Both the position numbers and the translations under genes were made by a program. The notes beneath the pieces are model-generated. The model made no database searches. It had not been told where the DNA came from and saw nothing but the letters and a program-made list of their open reading frames with translations. Positions 13,001 through 24,718 of a stretch of DNA of 64,000 nt are shown here, one piece after another. This DNA is from Pseudeuparius sepicola (lineage: Eukaryota > Arthropoda > Insecta > Coleoptera > Anthribidae). The DNA lies in NCBI GenBank assembly GCA_963920635.1, contig OY987299.1, positions 117,987,373 through 118,051,372 on the forward strand. Reading direction: 5' to 3'. Each line of letters opens with the position of its first letter. The stretch's first letter is position 1.

Positions 13001-14488
13001 AATATTTTAAATAAACGTAATACGGGCGACAAGCTTCCAAAAATGTAATGTGTTATCAAACATGTCCGATTAGAATTATCCATCTGTTCGGACCGGTTTC
13101 GAACTGTCGGACCGTTGTTTAGACGCAGACTGGGATCCTGGATCGAACGAAAGTGAAACTATAGATAGGCATTAGTGCCAAACAGCCCAGCTGCGCGGCG
13201 CCAAATTGCTAGAGCAACTTTCCCTTAATTGGACCCGATTTCATATCAAACCGCCCCGTTTTGTTCGGCTAATCGTCTAAAGGCTTCCTTTAGTTTTCCG
13301 CGATTGTTGGAACAATTTGTGATTACCACGGCGTGGTAAATTAATAGATACGATTCAATGCCATTTTCTAAGGTTCCCGGTTTTTGCGTAGCCGTGGAAT
13401 GTAACAGAATTACTATTATTGTTACAATGATTATCGTTATACTAATAAAGAGTAGGTGGTTTAGAATTTAATAAGGCATCTGTTTTAATGATATGCACTT
13501 GAGATTGATTACATGAAAATTGTAACTTACATAAGTGAAATTATTTTTTTCATATACCTACACTGAATATTCTAAATAAAAACCCTGCAAAGAAGGGGGT
13601 GTAGACAAAAGAGTATAGGTTTTCTAAACCTTCCTTATCACATGCAAGAAAAAAAAACAAAAAATCTACTGCACTTCGAACTTTTACATCAGGAATTGGC
13701 TAGCAAAAATCACCTAATGGAAATTTGGAACTTTCAAACCTTTTTGTCCAAAATAGTGGAGAGGCTAATAAGAATAAGATGATCTCTGTGTATTTGAAAC
13801 ATCACTGAGGACAAATAATGGTGTAGATCACTACATATACCATTGTTTACGTCTAAAAGCTAATTTTTTATTGCAAGGGATGACTAATTTTGTCGATTAT
13901 ATAAATATACAGACGAGTACACAAAACAAATTTTGAAAATGATATTTTTATATAAGCAAGCTGTCACTTGCAATTAAAAAATACCTAAAATATGATACCA
14001 TACATTTAGGTTATTCTAGTAATTATGTTCTAAATAATTCAGTTCAGTTCAGCCTTAAAGTGGCATTATTTGGCTGGTGCCATGTTGAAAATTATAAATA
14101 AATAAATAAGATTTTTTATTTGAAGTGCATTTATATTTTGGACTGATGTAATTAAATCAAAATTACACATAAAAAGAACTTTGGCTGTAGACTGAAGCAG
14201 CTACATAATAACTCTTTGGCATCTTCGCCAAAAGTTTCTCATATACTTAATTTATACCTACATTGTGTACTAATACTAGCACTCTACTCAAACATTTTAT
14301 TGCACGTAACAAATCTTTTTAATGGTCTTCTTTGCACCCATTGTTTTTTCAAAACAATGAACAAAACAATACCTTCTGTATTCCATTTCCTACCTTCTTA
14401 GAATCGAATCATCGTAAATTCAAAAATATTATGACGGAAATACAAGCAATATACAGGGTGGTAAAAATCTATTTTGAATATACAATAA

Positions 14489-15095
14489 TAGTTATTTATG
14501 TACCAAGGCACTGAAGTTTAACTTTTTATGACTCATGTGGAATTTAGTTGCCGAGGCCTCTGGCCGAGGCGAATAAACCACATGAGTCATAAAAAGATCT
14601 TCAGTGCCGAGGTACATATTATATTTTTTTGAAATCGGAAAAAAATGTTTTATTAGACAAGAAATTAATCATGCGGGATCACCCGTCCATGAACCAACTG
14701 CGCGCGGCGTTGCTCGACTTTGACGATCGCTCTACGTAGGTCAAGTATGACGACGTACGCCGCCTTCGAACAGAAAAACCAAACTGCTGCTTCTTGTGCA
14801 GCCTCCACAACAAATCTATTGATATTCAAACCTACTAAAATATGTATACTGAAGGATTGCGCTTCTATAGGAAACAATTTCGCAATGTGTACCAAAAGTT
14901 AAATGGGCCTTTATCGGCCGGGTTTTGAATATTTGGTCACTTTTGACGGGCGATTTCTCCGCGTCTGACGTTTGATGTTTACATCTCGCCAAGGCCTACT
15001 TATTGAAAAAATCGTACAATAATGTAGCTCATTATTGTACGATTTCTGTGCTTTTAATAACGATTTTGGGACACTTCACTGCCGATTTCAAGAAA
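14489..15095. mobile_element. 610-bp dispersed element, copy 2
   Basis: This second copy of 12389-13000 is in the same orientation, about 2.1 kb away, and has the same two hairpins and inner 5S-like segment. Its right end lies about 28 bp before a pentraxin exon, close to where the branch point and polypyrimidine tract must lie. Confidence 0.75.
14674..14729 (-). ncRNA. 5S-rRNA-like segment in 610-bp element (copy 2)
   Basis: This is the same as 12579-12633 with a few substitutions. The CGAGCAACGCCGCGCG and CATGGACGGGTGATCC parts match the conserved 5S promoter region most clearly. Confidence 0.35.
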
Positions 15096-15123
15096 ATAAA
15101 ATTATATAATTAATTGCTTCCAG

Positions 15124-15338
15124 TCGATGGACAACCCAAGACGATTTTCTCGCGTATCGCCAACACGGAGAGGTCGAGCTACTTCAGCCTATCCGTTGAA
15201 GGGCACACCTTCTACAGACTGAACTACCCTCTAAGACTGAACAGATGGTACCACACGTGTCAGAGTTGGAACGGCAAAACTGGGGAATGGCAGATCTGGG
15301 TCAACGCTGAGCGCGTCGGCAGAGGATTCCACAACAGA
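15124..15338 (+). CDS. Pentraxin-domain protein, internal exon (middle of domain)
   Basis: The acceptor TTGCTTCCAG ends at 15123 and the donor GTAAGT starts at 15339. Two bases complete the split valine codon, then 71 codons run in phase 0. The protein reads DGQPKTIFSRIANTERSS, then RWYHTCQSWNGKTGEWQIWV and NAERVGRGFHNR. WYHTCQSW is the second-cysteine block of pentraxins, where the domain disulphide closes, followed by the W/G-rich strand typical of the family. Nothing is broken. A hAT element begins only 107 bp after the donor. Confidence 0.9.
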
Positions 15339-15445
15339 GTAAGTTTATATCTTGAAAAATTACATTAAACATTACCACTTACAGTCTCCCTAGCATTATA
15401 CACGAATTATTTGGAGTTCACGGTTGCTTTTGTTGTTGTGGAAAC

Positions 15446-16294
15446 CAGCGCCGGTTTTAGCTTGACTACCGCCGGGTGCCTAGTTTAAAAAACGCGTTAT
15501 CTTTCCTCTCAATTTTTTTATTTTTGCCCATAAAGCTAAACTTTTTAGTTGGAAGTTTGAAAGGTAGTCAAACATTTAAAAAAATAATAAATTTAATCCT
15601 TGCGGTACAAAATTGCGCCGCAGGCGAAAATTTTTCAAATATTCAAGGTCAAACAGTTTAAATTAACGAAAAGAAATTTCAAGCAAAACATATTTTTGTT
15701 AAGTGGTGGTATTTTTTTGTGTTCACTATGACTCATAACATTTGTAGCTAAGAAGTCCTACTCAGGATTCTTTTAAAGAATAATAATACTGTGACCAATA
15801 GAAATTTCGAAATTTGTTTTAGTGTGAGCCCATAAAAATAATTGCTTTTTAAACCAGCTATACAAAAGAAAGCAGAGGTGTTTGGTTACTAAAATGCACC
15901 GTAGGCAAAATTTTTTAGAAATATAGATAGTTTAAAAGAGGTATAATAGGAAATTACACAATCATAACAGTATCTAATGTGTTTTTCATTTTTTCTCAAT
16001 GTAGGGGCCTTGAACCCCCTAACCATCAAGGCTTGAATCTCGAAATTTTTATTTTCGTCCAAAAATCTAGGGGGGGGGGGGAGTAAATCTTCAACGTACA
16101 GATGAATAAGATGTGAATAGGACAACGTTTCAGATGTTATGTTTGCAGACGACGATCAAAATGAAGGTGTTTCGTCGTGATCGACATAGCAACAAAATGT
16201 GATTTATTTTTAGTTATTAGACCAGCGTATACCTCCTCCTAAAATTAACCGCCAGGTGCTATTAGTGCCCTAGCACCCCCTAAAACCGGCGCTG
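15446..16294. mobile_element. hAT-type non-autonomous element with 8-bp target duplication
   Basis: The ends are CAGCGCCGGTTTTAG and its exact reverse complement. The flanking octamers are GTGGAAAC (15438-15445) and GTGGAAAT (16295-16302), a 7/8 match, which is the hAT signature. The 849-bp body has no transposase; it includes a G(13) tract near 16070. Confidence 0.8.
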
Positions 16295-16837
16295 GTGGAA
16301 ATACGATCGCCTTATTTCCACATCCACATCAGATGAAACAAAATGATCATGTCAGTCGTTCCCGAGAAAATGCCACAACTTCTGAAGTCATACTTGTTCC
16401 TCTTAAAAATAACTCGACAGTGCCAAGCGTTTCTCAACTAAAAACAATTTGCCACTATCTTAACCCCGAATAGATTTGGGCCTATTGTTTGGCGAGATGT
16501 CCGAGTGCCCCTGTTCTAAACCAAGTCAGAGATAAACGTCTCCTCCTATCTCCTAAGTAATTTATGGGGGGTATTAGGTTAAAAGGCCCGGTGATATACA
16601 TCTGGGGAAATGGATACCTTAAATATCACCGGAGGGGGAAATAAAAGCCACTTAAAAAGAGACGAATTGAGGGCGTCAGATGCTGGAAAACAATTTCCGA
16701 ACTAAATTTACACACTCTAAGTGTAGACCATCGAAAGAAACGTAGGTAGAGTGGCGAAGTAGAAAATTGCCTTTTTAGAAATATCGTGAAAAAAGTGTTT
16801 ACTGCGCTATCTCTATATGTATAACCTGGACCAACAT

Positions 16838-17722
16838 TATATTAAAGTCCTGTTCATAGCGCTGTTTCAAGCGATCGCCACTGGCGCCACACGACGAAAC
16901 TAATTTACACAGTGGTTTAATGTTAAAACACCATTGTTGTAGAATCTTTTATAAAATAAAAATATGCAAATATGTCCATTACAACGAATTTAATATTCAA
17001 AATAAAATAAAATATTTGTTTGTTATATCCCTCTAATTTGACAAGTTCACATGGCATATTTCTATAATTAATCTTAAGAAAAGAGAGTCTAAAAAGCAAG
17101 CAAGAGTATTTGGTACCTTTTGGTTTGAAATGAAGTCCATGGCTAGTGTTGTAGTGTAAGTACCTAAGCATAAAACGCATTATATTTATTTTTCAGTTTC
17201 TTCTTTATATGGAGGACTATTGGTTCGCTTTGGAGCTATAAACAAAATTTTCTATTTTCATTCTTGCATACGTTACAAAATACTCTTCCAAAATAATAAC
17301 TAGAATTTTCGCTTCTTCAGCTGGTTGATCAGATCATCCCATAATTCCAAAATAGTCCTTATTCTTCTGCAATCCACCTAATGGTCTGTGCAGTGTGCAT
17401 ACCATTTTCTTCATGTGCATGGAAATTTCATGTCATCACAAACAAATCTACCTACCTATAAAAGCCGTGTTAATAGGATAAAACTGCTAAATACTGGACG
17501 CAAAGACAATTCGTTACCGTAAAAAGAAGGCAAATCGTAATAAAGCTGGATATTTAAAATTTTGGACATTTTAAACGTCAGAAACAGACATACCAATAAC
17601 CACAGAATACCCCCTATAACCTATAATAAGTCGCCATTTTTTTCGTCGAGTGGCGCCACCCCAGTCCGTAAACAACAATGAAATATGACGTCATGCTCGG
17701 GTCTTTAATATAGTGTCGGTCC
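16838..17722. mobile_element. Inverted-repeat element of unknown family, copy A
   Basis: The ends are CCAACATTATATTAAAG and its counterpart CTTTAATATAGTGTCGGTCC. A second, inverted copy spans 29795-30617. A conserved reading frame (on the minus strand here, 16923-17180) shares NMPC.LVKLEG.NKQIFYFIL with the other copy. The family is not recognised. Confidence 0.55.
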
Positions 17723-17744
17723 AGGTATAACTGACTTACGTTTC

Positions 17745-18140
17745 ATGCCTTTGCGTTTCCTCAATGAATAAAGAACCCCAGGAAGGAGCCAAAGCTCTAT
17801 TGACATTATAAAATACGTGAGACGGAAATCGCCCTGTATGGAGACTGAATTTTGACAAAATATTTTTATATTTGACAGTTGTCACGGTGGTTTGTGCTAT
17901 TAGATATTTGTGTGGTACTTCGATAAGTACTTTTTGGAGATCTATTATGGTTAACTGTGGAGCCTGCGGCTATTCCGTGACTACCAGAACAAAATGTTTG
18001 GGGGATAACATTCCATCGGTAAGTACTTTTGTAAAACGGAAACGGCATGCCGCCATATGCAGAGATTGGACCGGTCCAGCGTAAAGCCCAAATTTGCTCC
18101 TTCCTCGGGTTCTTTATTCATAGCGTTTCCCTAACTTGGA
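17745..18140. mobile_element. Short inverted-repeat element
   Basis: AATGAATAAAGAACCCC with AGGAAGGAGC near 17764-17794 faces its inverse at 18090-18122. The inner sequence has an ATG-started short frame ending in a GTAAGT donor, too little to assign. Confidence 0.5.
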
Positions 18141-18801
18141 CCAATTTGTGTCAGTAAACGCTACCAAAAATGTCCGGTGGCATCAGTGTTGACACCTTAT
18201 TTTCAGACATACTCTTACGATAAACTACAAATTTGTCCGCGATCATTTTGGGCAGAGGAATAGACGAAAGTATGTTGCAAAATCCAAGATATTTGATTTA
18301 AAAAATGCACCGTTTGTGGCATCCATTAAATTCCCTTTAGTTAAAGACAGTAGCTAATTGGGAAAAATAAAATAAGATTAGGCATGAAAAATAAAAGCAC
18401 AATCTATTGGAGAAAAAAGCCAACAAAATAACATGAAACCGTTTTCGCGGGTATGATTAACAATTTAATATAAAATATTTCTCTGCCCTCTTTTAAAAAT
18501 TACTTTGAAAAATATATTTCCTGGTACTACCTCAGTATATCGGACAATAATAATTATTCATTTGATTAAGTTTTAAATTGTCACAGCAAAAAAGTGAGTA
18601 GAAGCCTTGAATTTCAGGAATTTGAGAAATTAGCGTTGGAATAATTCAATTAGTTTTTCTAATTCTGACCTAGTCAATGCAAAAACCTATATTTAAATTG
18701 ATTTCCTCCATTCTACACCATTAGAAAAAAGATGGTGACAAATAAATCACATCAAAATTATTTGCTTAGAAACTCTATAGGTAACTTTCAGGATAATTAT
18801 T

Positions 18802-20232
18802 TATGAGGCGCCATTTCGGACTAAATTATTATTTTTGAATATATAAATTTCTCGGGCTAATATTTTTTTTAATATGATATTTATAGAAATTTGCGTGAAT
18901 AATCTTTTTTTAGTCAAATTTATATATTACGCATCGCCCAAAAGTATATATTTCAGTAAATGCAAAAAAATATATCAAAACACGATATATTAATTTGGTG
19001 CGCCAATATATAATAATTTAGGGTACCACTGGTCGTCACCAGAGGTCGCGCCGCGCATTCCTAAAGTGCACCGGCAACGCTGCAGCAGAAAGGGCAGAAG
19101 CCCAAAGTCGAAATATTTTTTTACATGATATTTATAGAAATTTGCGTGAATAATCTTTTTTTAGTCAAATTTATATATTACGCATCGCCCAAAAGTATAT
19201 ATTACAGTAAACGCAAAAAAATATATCAAAACACCATATATTAATTTGGTGCGCCAATATATAATAATTTAGGGTACCACCGGTCGTCACCAGAGGTCGC
19301 GCCGCGCATCCCTATAAAGTGCACCGGTAACGCTGCAGCAGAAAGCGCAGAATGGTGTAAAACCAGGGACTCTTTAAAATAAAAAGGGTCCCTGTGTAAA
19401 ACCCACCCCCGATTTTCTTGAAATTTTCGCTAGATAGGTTCCTATCCCCTATTTTCGCCCGACGTTACACCATTGGAAAAGATTACCACATCTTTTTTAT
19501 CGCTGCCGACTGCCACAATATGATGCGAATGTATTTTTTAATTTTTTTCTAGCCGGTTTAGGAATTATTTTATACATATTATGGGTTGTCATTTTGTGCA
19601 ATAATTTGGCCCTGTTCAGATGAGCAGCGGCGTAGATACAAATAATTTTATTTTAAATGCCAGCATAATCACCTTGACACTAGTTTAAAAAATCCGAAAT
19701 TACGAAGAAACTGTACCAGAAATAAAAAAATACCAAGAGGCACTTTTTGTTCCAAATTAAATGGGCTTACCCAAAAAGGTAAAATTTTTGGTTTTGCACA
19801 GGGCCGTACTACTTTTTTTCTACAATTATTTACAGTAACTATTTGTACCTACGCCGCTGGTGATCGGAACGGGGTCAAATTATTCCACAAAATGGCAACC
19901 GTCCAGTGTATAATGTGTACCAAATTTGGTTGGAATTCCTAAATGGGATCGAAAGAAATTAAAAAAATATGTTATTTTTGGAAAATTTTCAACACGCTGT
20001 ATATGGAGAACCAAGCTTTTTTGGGCTAATGTTTATTAAGCATATGTGCTTATTTTAGCGAGTTCTACCTTGTGTTTTCGGCTCTGCCTTTAGATGTGAC
20101 TCACCCTGTATAAATTTGACTAAAAAAAGATTATTCACGCAAATTTCTATAAATATCATATTTAAAAAATATATTAGCGCGAGAAATTTATATATTCAAA
20201 AATAATAATTTAGTCCGAAATGGCGCCTCATA
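18802..20232. mobile_element. Foldback element, 130-bp inverted termini, ATTATT target duplication
   Basis: TATGAGGCGCCATTTCGG at 18802 is mirrored at the right end, and the arms match for about 130 bp. The hexamer ATTATT flanks both sides (18796-18801, 20233-20238). Inside, about 238 bp are tandemly repeated (18860-19097, 19110-19350). A second, smaller inverted repeat (19540-19940, both sides of CAGCGGCGTA) is nested within. No transposase is present. Confidence 0.75.
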
Positions 20233-20319
20233 ATTATTCATCATTATAATGTACTCTACAATTTTGAATTATTTTGATTTATATTTTAATTAGTCCTAAC
20301 AGAAATGAATGTTTTATAG

Positions 20320-20419
20320 TTGGTTGGACATGTGATACCACATGGAGGAATAGCAATTACTGGACAAGAGCAGACTCAGTTAGGAGGAGGTTTTATGGAA
20401 GGACAAGATGCTCCAAAAG
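20320..20419 (+). CDS. Pentraxin-domain protein, internal exon (calcium-site region)
   Basis: The acceptor TTTTATAG ends at 20319 and the donor GTAGGT starts at 20420. Thirty-three codons and one base read LVGHVIPHGGIAITGQEQTQ and LGGGFMEGQDAPK. This corresponds to the stretch of C-reactive protein that has the calcium-ligand motif GQEQD. Here the Asp is replaced by Thr (GQEQT) while Glu and Gln are kept, so calcium binding may be altered. The entry phase (0) and exit phase (1) fit both neighbouring exons. Confidence 0.85.
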
Positions 20420-20697
20420 GTAGGTACTCTCAATATAAAATAAAATGATTAAAAAAATGAAAGAATTATTTTATATATTTACATATGTACAGGGTGATCA
20501 TTTCAGACGCTCAATCTTTGTTGGTGGAAAACATTCAAAGATATGGAGTATATATAAAGTATATATTATAGTATAAAGGAATAAATTGGCCCATTTAGCG
20601 CCTCTTTGCAAATACGACTCTAGGCGTCGCGACGCCAAGAAATATTTTTTCGCACCAACATACCACTTTTGTTGCATCCTTCGAAAGCCCTAATTTT

Positions 20698-22086
20698 TCT
20701 TAATATTTTTCATTGATGCCACTTTCCTTTATTCTCTTTCGTTAAAAAGTTATTCTTCAAAAATGCATTAAAATATTAATTTTGGTTAATCGCCATTACC
20801 ATAGGGATGTGGTAGCGTTTTCAATTACATTATTTTTGGAGATACTCCCCTGACGTTTTATTTGTTTGAAACATGTTTAAACTGCGTCTTTTGACCTTCT
20901 TACTGTTGTCAACATGTAAATTCAGGACTGGTTACGTTAATCAGGACACCACGGAATACCCATATATCAAATTTGAACAAAAAGAGAGTTGTATTCTATG
21001 GGGTGTAACTATGTAGCAAAATAGGAATTTTAAAGGGATCTGGCGGGTCAAGAGACAAAAGTAGTATGCCATGGAATTACCTCAAAACAGTTGAATGGTA
21101 GACAAGACCACACAGGGTATTGGTATGCAAAGATCAAATAACAAATATACAGTTTGTTTTTCTCTGTGCCAACTCAAAGTGCTAATTTTTTAAAACTTTA
21201 CCTATACGGATCAAGAGCGATAAAAATCGATTAGGTATATCAAAACCGTCGCAGAAATTATAAACGAACTACGTATAACATTGACAGAACCCTGCCAGTC
21301 AGTAAGTCCAGAAGAGTTAAGACGAGTAGGAGTAGTGTGCCACAACCGAAACCCATAGAAAAATGTATAATTTTATTAGACGATGGCTTTGTCGAGAAAA
21401 ATCCAATAATTTAAATCGTTTTTTACTTGTTGGATGATATTTTGTAAAAAATTAACTATTGTTTCATTTATTAATACATTTTCAACAATTTATAATAATT
21501 CCAGGGTGCATTTGACCCGTGTAAAGTTTAAAAAATTCAGTAGTTTGAGATGACACAGAGAAAAACAACCTGTATATTTGTTTTTGGATCTTTGCACACC
21601 AATAGGTTTATACCTTGTGTGGTTCTGTTGACCATTCATCTGTTTGAGCTAATTCCATGGCATACTTAACTCTTGACTCGCCAGATACCTTTAAAACTCC
21701 CATTTTGTCAAACATTGGTACCCTGTAGTGCCTGTAGAATAGAACTTCCTCTATATTTTTTGTTCAAACTTGGTATAATATGGGGGTTTTGTGGGGTCCT
21801 AACGCCGTGGTGTCAGATTTTAAAGAAAAAATCGCTAAATGCATTTAGTGGAAATTGGGGGTATACAAAATCATAGGTGGTCCTGGATTTGCATGTTGAC
21901 AAAGGTAAGAAGGCCAAAACACGCGGTTTGAAGATATTTCAAGCAAATAAAACGTAAGGGAGTATCTCCAAAAATAAAATTATTGAAAACGCTACGTCAT
22001 CCCTGGTAATAACGATTAACTGGTAATAAAGAATAACTTTTTAACGGAAGAGAATAAAGAAAAGTGGCCTTAATGAAAAATGTTAA
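20698..22086. mobile_element. Diverged foldback element, ~500-bp arms
   Basis: The left arm 20698-21205 and right arm 21515-22086 are inverted copies with scattered differences. Shared landmarks are TTTTTGGAGATACTCCC, CAAATATACAG.TTGTTTTT and TATGCCATGGAATTA. The loop is about 300 bp. No protein-coding homology is seen. Confidence 0.65.
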
Positions 22087-23302
22087 TATCTCCATATCTT
22101 TGATTTTAAAAAATTAAAAATTTTAAAAATCGCCGAGACCCGTCAATTTTTAGTCAAAGGGTTCTTTTAACCATTCGCTCAGTCCTCTATGGGCACAACT
22201 CTGAATGTAATATCTTAACTATTAATATTTTATTTAAAAAATAAGTAATTATTTAAAAAATAAGTTATACGTCGCTGTCACTTTTTCGAATTTGACATGT
22301 CTCTTTTACCGGCGAATGCGTGTCATTAAAATGAAGTTATCAATTGCCTGGCGTGCGGTAATGCGATACTTACCACATCAACCAGAGATGGGTGAACCGT
22401 AGTATGTACGTACCGCACACGGTTGTAAATAAAGTACGTTACAGCTTGTTGTTCGTTATAGCGCCCATAGGAATTATTAAGCGCATTTTAACGACGGGTC
22501 TTGCATAACATAAGTTTATATTTAACCAGTAGGTTCTTAATTTTTCGTCATGAATTTTTAAAATTTATACGAATATAATCTCGTTTGGTTAGTCACTCTA
22601 AAAATTCCAATTAATCCCGTAAATAATTATTAAATGTACCGTAACCGATGTTTAGTAATAACTAAATGACTTTATTCTAAGCTTACTTATTTATTATGCC
22701 AATAATGTAATAATCATTGTGAATTTCTTACTGAAGTGTTATTTGTATTGTACTTACTTAAAAACGATAGTGAAATTGTCTTAAAATGTTAAAACTATTT
22801 ATTATTAAAGTATTTTGGGGTAATGTAATTATGTGTTATACTGGATGTACTAAAAAAATGTCAACTTACAGAAAATTATATTTTGGGCAATTTTTTTTAA
22901 GCTGGAGCACGAAAAAAATATTCTTATTTCAAAACACAAACAATTTTGCATGCGGATTATAAAATATAACAAAAATAATCTTCTTGTCATTTTCAATATT
23001 TTTCTCCATTTCTAGAAAAAAAAAACACTTAAATCATCAATGTTCCTATAAAAGTACGACAAATAATAATTGATAACATGTAAGAGATATTTCGTGAAAT
23101 ATTAAATTACAACTTTCAGTCGAAAAGGAGTAGTCACAATTCACAATTTTTTAAAATGTGTATGTATGCGTTTACTCTAATTATTTCCGATATTCTCTGC
23201 AAAGTCAACTGATTAGAACACAGCCTTGCTTGTGTTTTGGAGATTAACTCATTAATGAACTTTATTGCCAGAAATTAAAGCGGCCATTTGTTTTTCCACC
23301 AG
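22087..23302 (+). other. Pentraxin gene intron, 3' part
   Basis: AT-rich sequence without a recognised repeat or coding signal, ending in the acceptor TTTTTCCACCAG at 23302. Confidence 0.5.
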
Positions 23303-24231
23303 GTTCTGGCGGCATGCTCGGCGAAATCACCATGCTCCAACTCTACAGCGTGGCCCTCACCGCCGGCAAGGCCCACAAGGACCACAAACACCACCACGCC
23401 CACAAGTACGACCACGAGGGCAACGCCATCACGACCCCGGCGCCGACCACCCCTCGGGCGCGCCCGTTGACCGTCGAACACCCGCTCCTTACCGGCGGCC
23501 AGCTCAACCGCGGGGTCCGCGTCAACCTCGTCGGGCAACAACCCCAGGTCGTCCAGGGCCAGAACTACAACGTTCGATACGTCAACGGTCAGCTGGTGAA
23601 CGATTTGTTGAGTCAGCAGTACGCCGCCGGGCAAGGGCCGCCAAATTTCCAACAAGGGCCACCGCAGCAACTTATCCCACAGCAACAGATACCGTCCGCA
23701 CCAGGAATAGCCTCGTACTCGACTCAACAGCTATCGATCGGCAACACGCCGTTGATTAACAGTGGTCTGACGCACCCCTCGTTGGTTAACTCGGCGAACG
23801 TTCAATACATCGACAGCTCTCACACTTTGTACAAGAGGCAAAATAAGGACGAGGCCACGCCTGGTCTTAAATTTGGCGATAAGATTGTTGACAAACGCGA
23901 AGCGAAACAACAGAAGAAAAGGGAACTGTTCATCGCCGGCGGTACCATCATTGAAGACGGTATCGTGGGCAGCGACCACTCTTCGTTCAACGATGCGTTG
24001 CTGAACGGTTTGGCGGGAATTGGGGACAACCGACCAATCTTGGAACAACAAAAGGTCGAGGATGAGAGGGAGCCGGCCGAGGCGGAAGTAAAAGCGGTGA
24101 TGAATGTTTGTTCTGGTTGCGACCAGGAACCGTTTGACAAAGCGCTGGTGTTTGGTTGGAGGAACGTGCCCAAGAAGTTGTATTCGGGCGCCTTCTACAT
24201 CCCCGCAGTACCACAGTGTAGGGTGTTCTAA
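23303..24231 (+). CDS. Pentraxin-domain protein, last exon with large low-complexity insert
   Basis: Two bases complete the split Gly, then 308 codons run to TAA at 24229-24231. SGGMLGEITMLQLYSVALT continues the pentraxin fold. Then come a His-rich stretch (AHKDHKHHHAHKYDHEG), a Pro/Thr/Gln/Asn-rich linker, and basic clusters (YKRQNK, KREAKQQKKRE) that could be proprotein cleavage sites. The end, ALVFGWRNVPKKLYSGAFYI, resembles the closing strand of pentraxins (the NWRAL... region of C-reactive protein), so the domain appears split by ~245 residues. Three Cys occur near the end (CSGC, QCRVF). The coding part is markedly GC-rich at third positions. The role is inferred only from the family: a secreted recognition or binding protein. 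The insert is not typical of the family. Confidence 0.85.
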
Positions 24232-24374
24232 CGCCGATTGGAAGTTTGTAAATATGAGAAATTCATCGTCGCATCATCACACTTCATCGCCGCCATTGAC
24301 AAGAAGTAGAAAGTATTATTTTAATTTTAGTATTTATATTGATTTAGTGTTTTTTGTTATTAATTATTTTTGTA

Positions 24375-24380
24375 ATTAAA
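24375..24380 (+). terminator. ATTAAA poly(A) signal, pentraxin gene
   Basis: The common variant ATTAAA lies 144 bp after the stop codon, the first plausible signal downstream. No AATAAA is seen in the same stretch. Confidence 0.45.
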
Positions 24381-24718
24381 AAGAATAAGATTATAACGAA
24401 AGACTTTGTATCTTTTCGCAATAGAAGGCTCCTCCGATTGGGGTCAAATGAAACTAACATTAAAAACTAGTGTCATTTAGGTTGGGATTGTTAATGCAAT
24501 CAATATCAAAAACAACCAAATTCTTCTGATGAAGAAGGGAGGGAGTTGGGGTTCAAACCCCCCCGAATATTGAAAAACTCGGATGCTATCATTTTGTAAT
24601 TTACTAGGTATGTCTCATTTAAGGTATCATCATGAGACCGGCGCCATGTTAGACCGTCTTATAGTGACAAATTTAAGTTCCCCATTTTCGCATACAAGCC
24701 TCGAAGAGGGTTGAAAAG

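Larger units (their letters stand above)
7830..15123 (+). other. Pentraxin gene intron (7.3 kb)
   Basis: The intron holds a Tc1/IS630-like element (7910-9196), a motif cluster (10965-11090) and two copies of a 610-bp repeat. At 9200-10960 and 11100-12388 I see only AT-rich sequence without coding signals. A segment near 9485-9535 recurs near 56945-57000. The 13020-13350 part is unusually GC-rich and free of recognisable repeats; it could be a conserved regulatory block, but nothing in the sequence proves that. Confidence 0.6.
15339..20319 (+). other. Pentraxin gene intron (5.0 kb)
   Basis: The intron is occupied by a hAT element (15446-16294), an 880-bp inverted-repeat element (16838-17722), a small MITE-like element (17745-18140) and a 1.43-kb foldback (18802-20232). 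At 16300-16835 there is unique-looking sequence with a 10-bp stem (CCGGTGATAT at 16589, ATATCACCGG at 16623). At 18141-18801 I see nothing recognisable. Confidence 0.6.

Noticed and set aside
17944..18018. Short ATG frame (MVNCGACGYSVTTRTK) ending in a splice donor, as a THAP first exon
   Set aside because: Only two Cys and no F-P-x-D or following exon; too short to support the family.
23275..23727. 150-codon antisense ORF and other antisense frames over the last pentraxin exon
   Set aside because: They are shadows caused by GC-rich codon use. The sense strand has pentraxin homology and splice signals.
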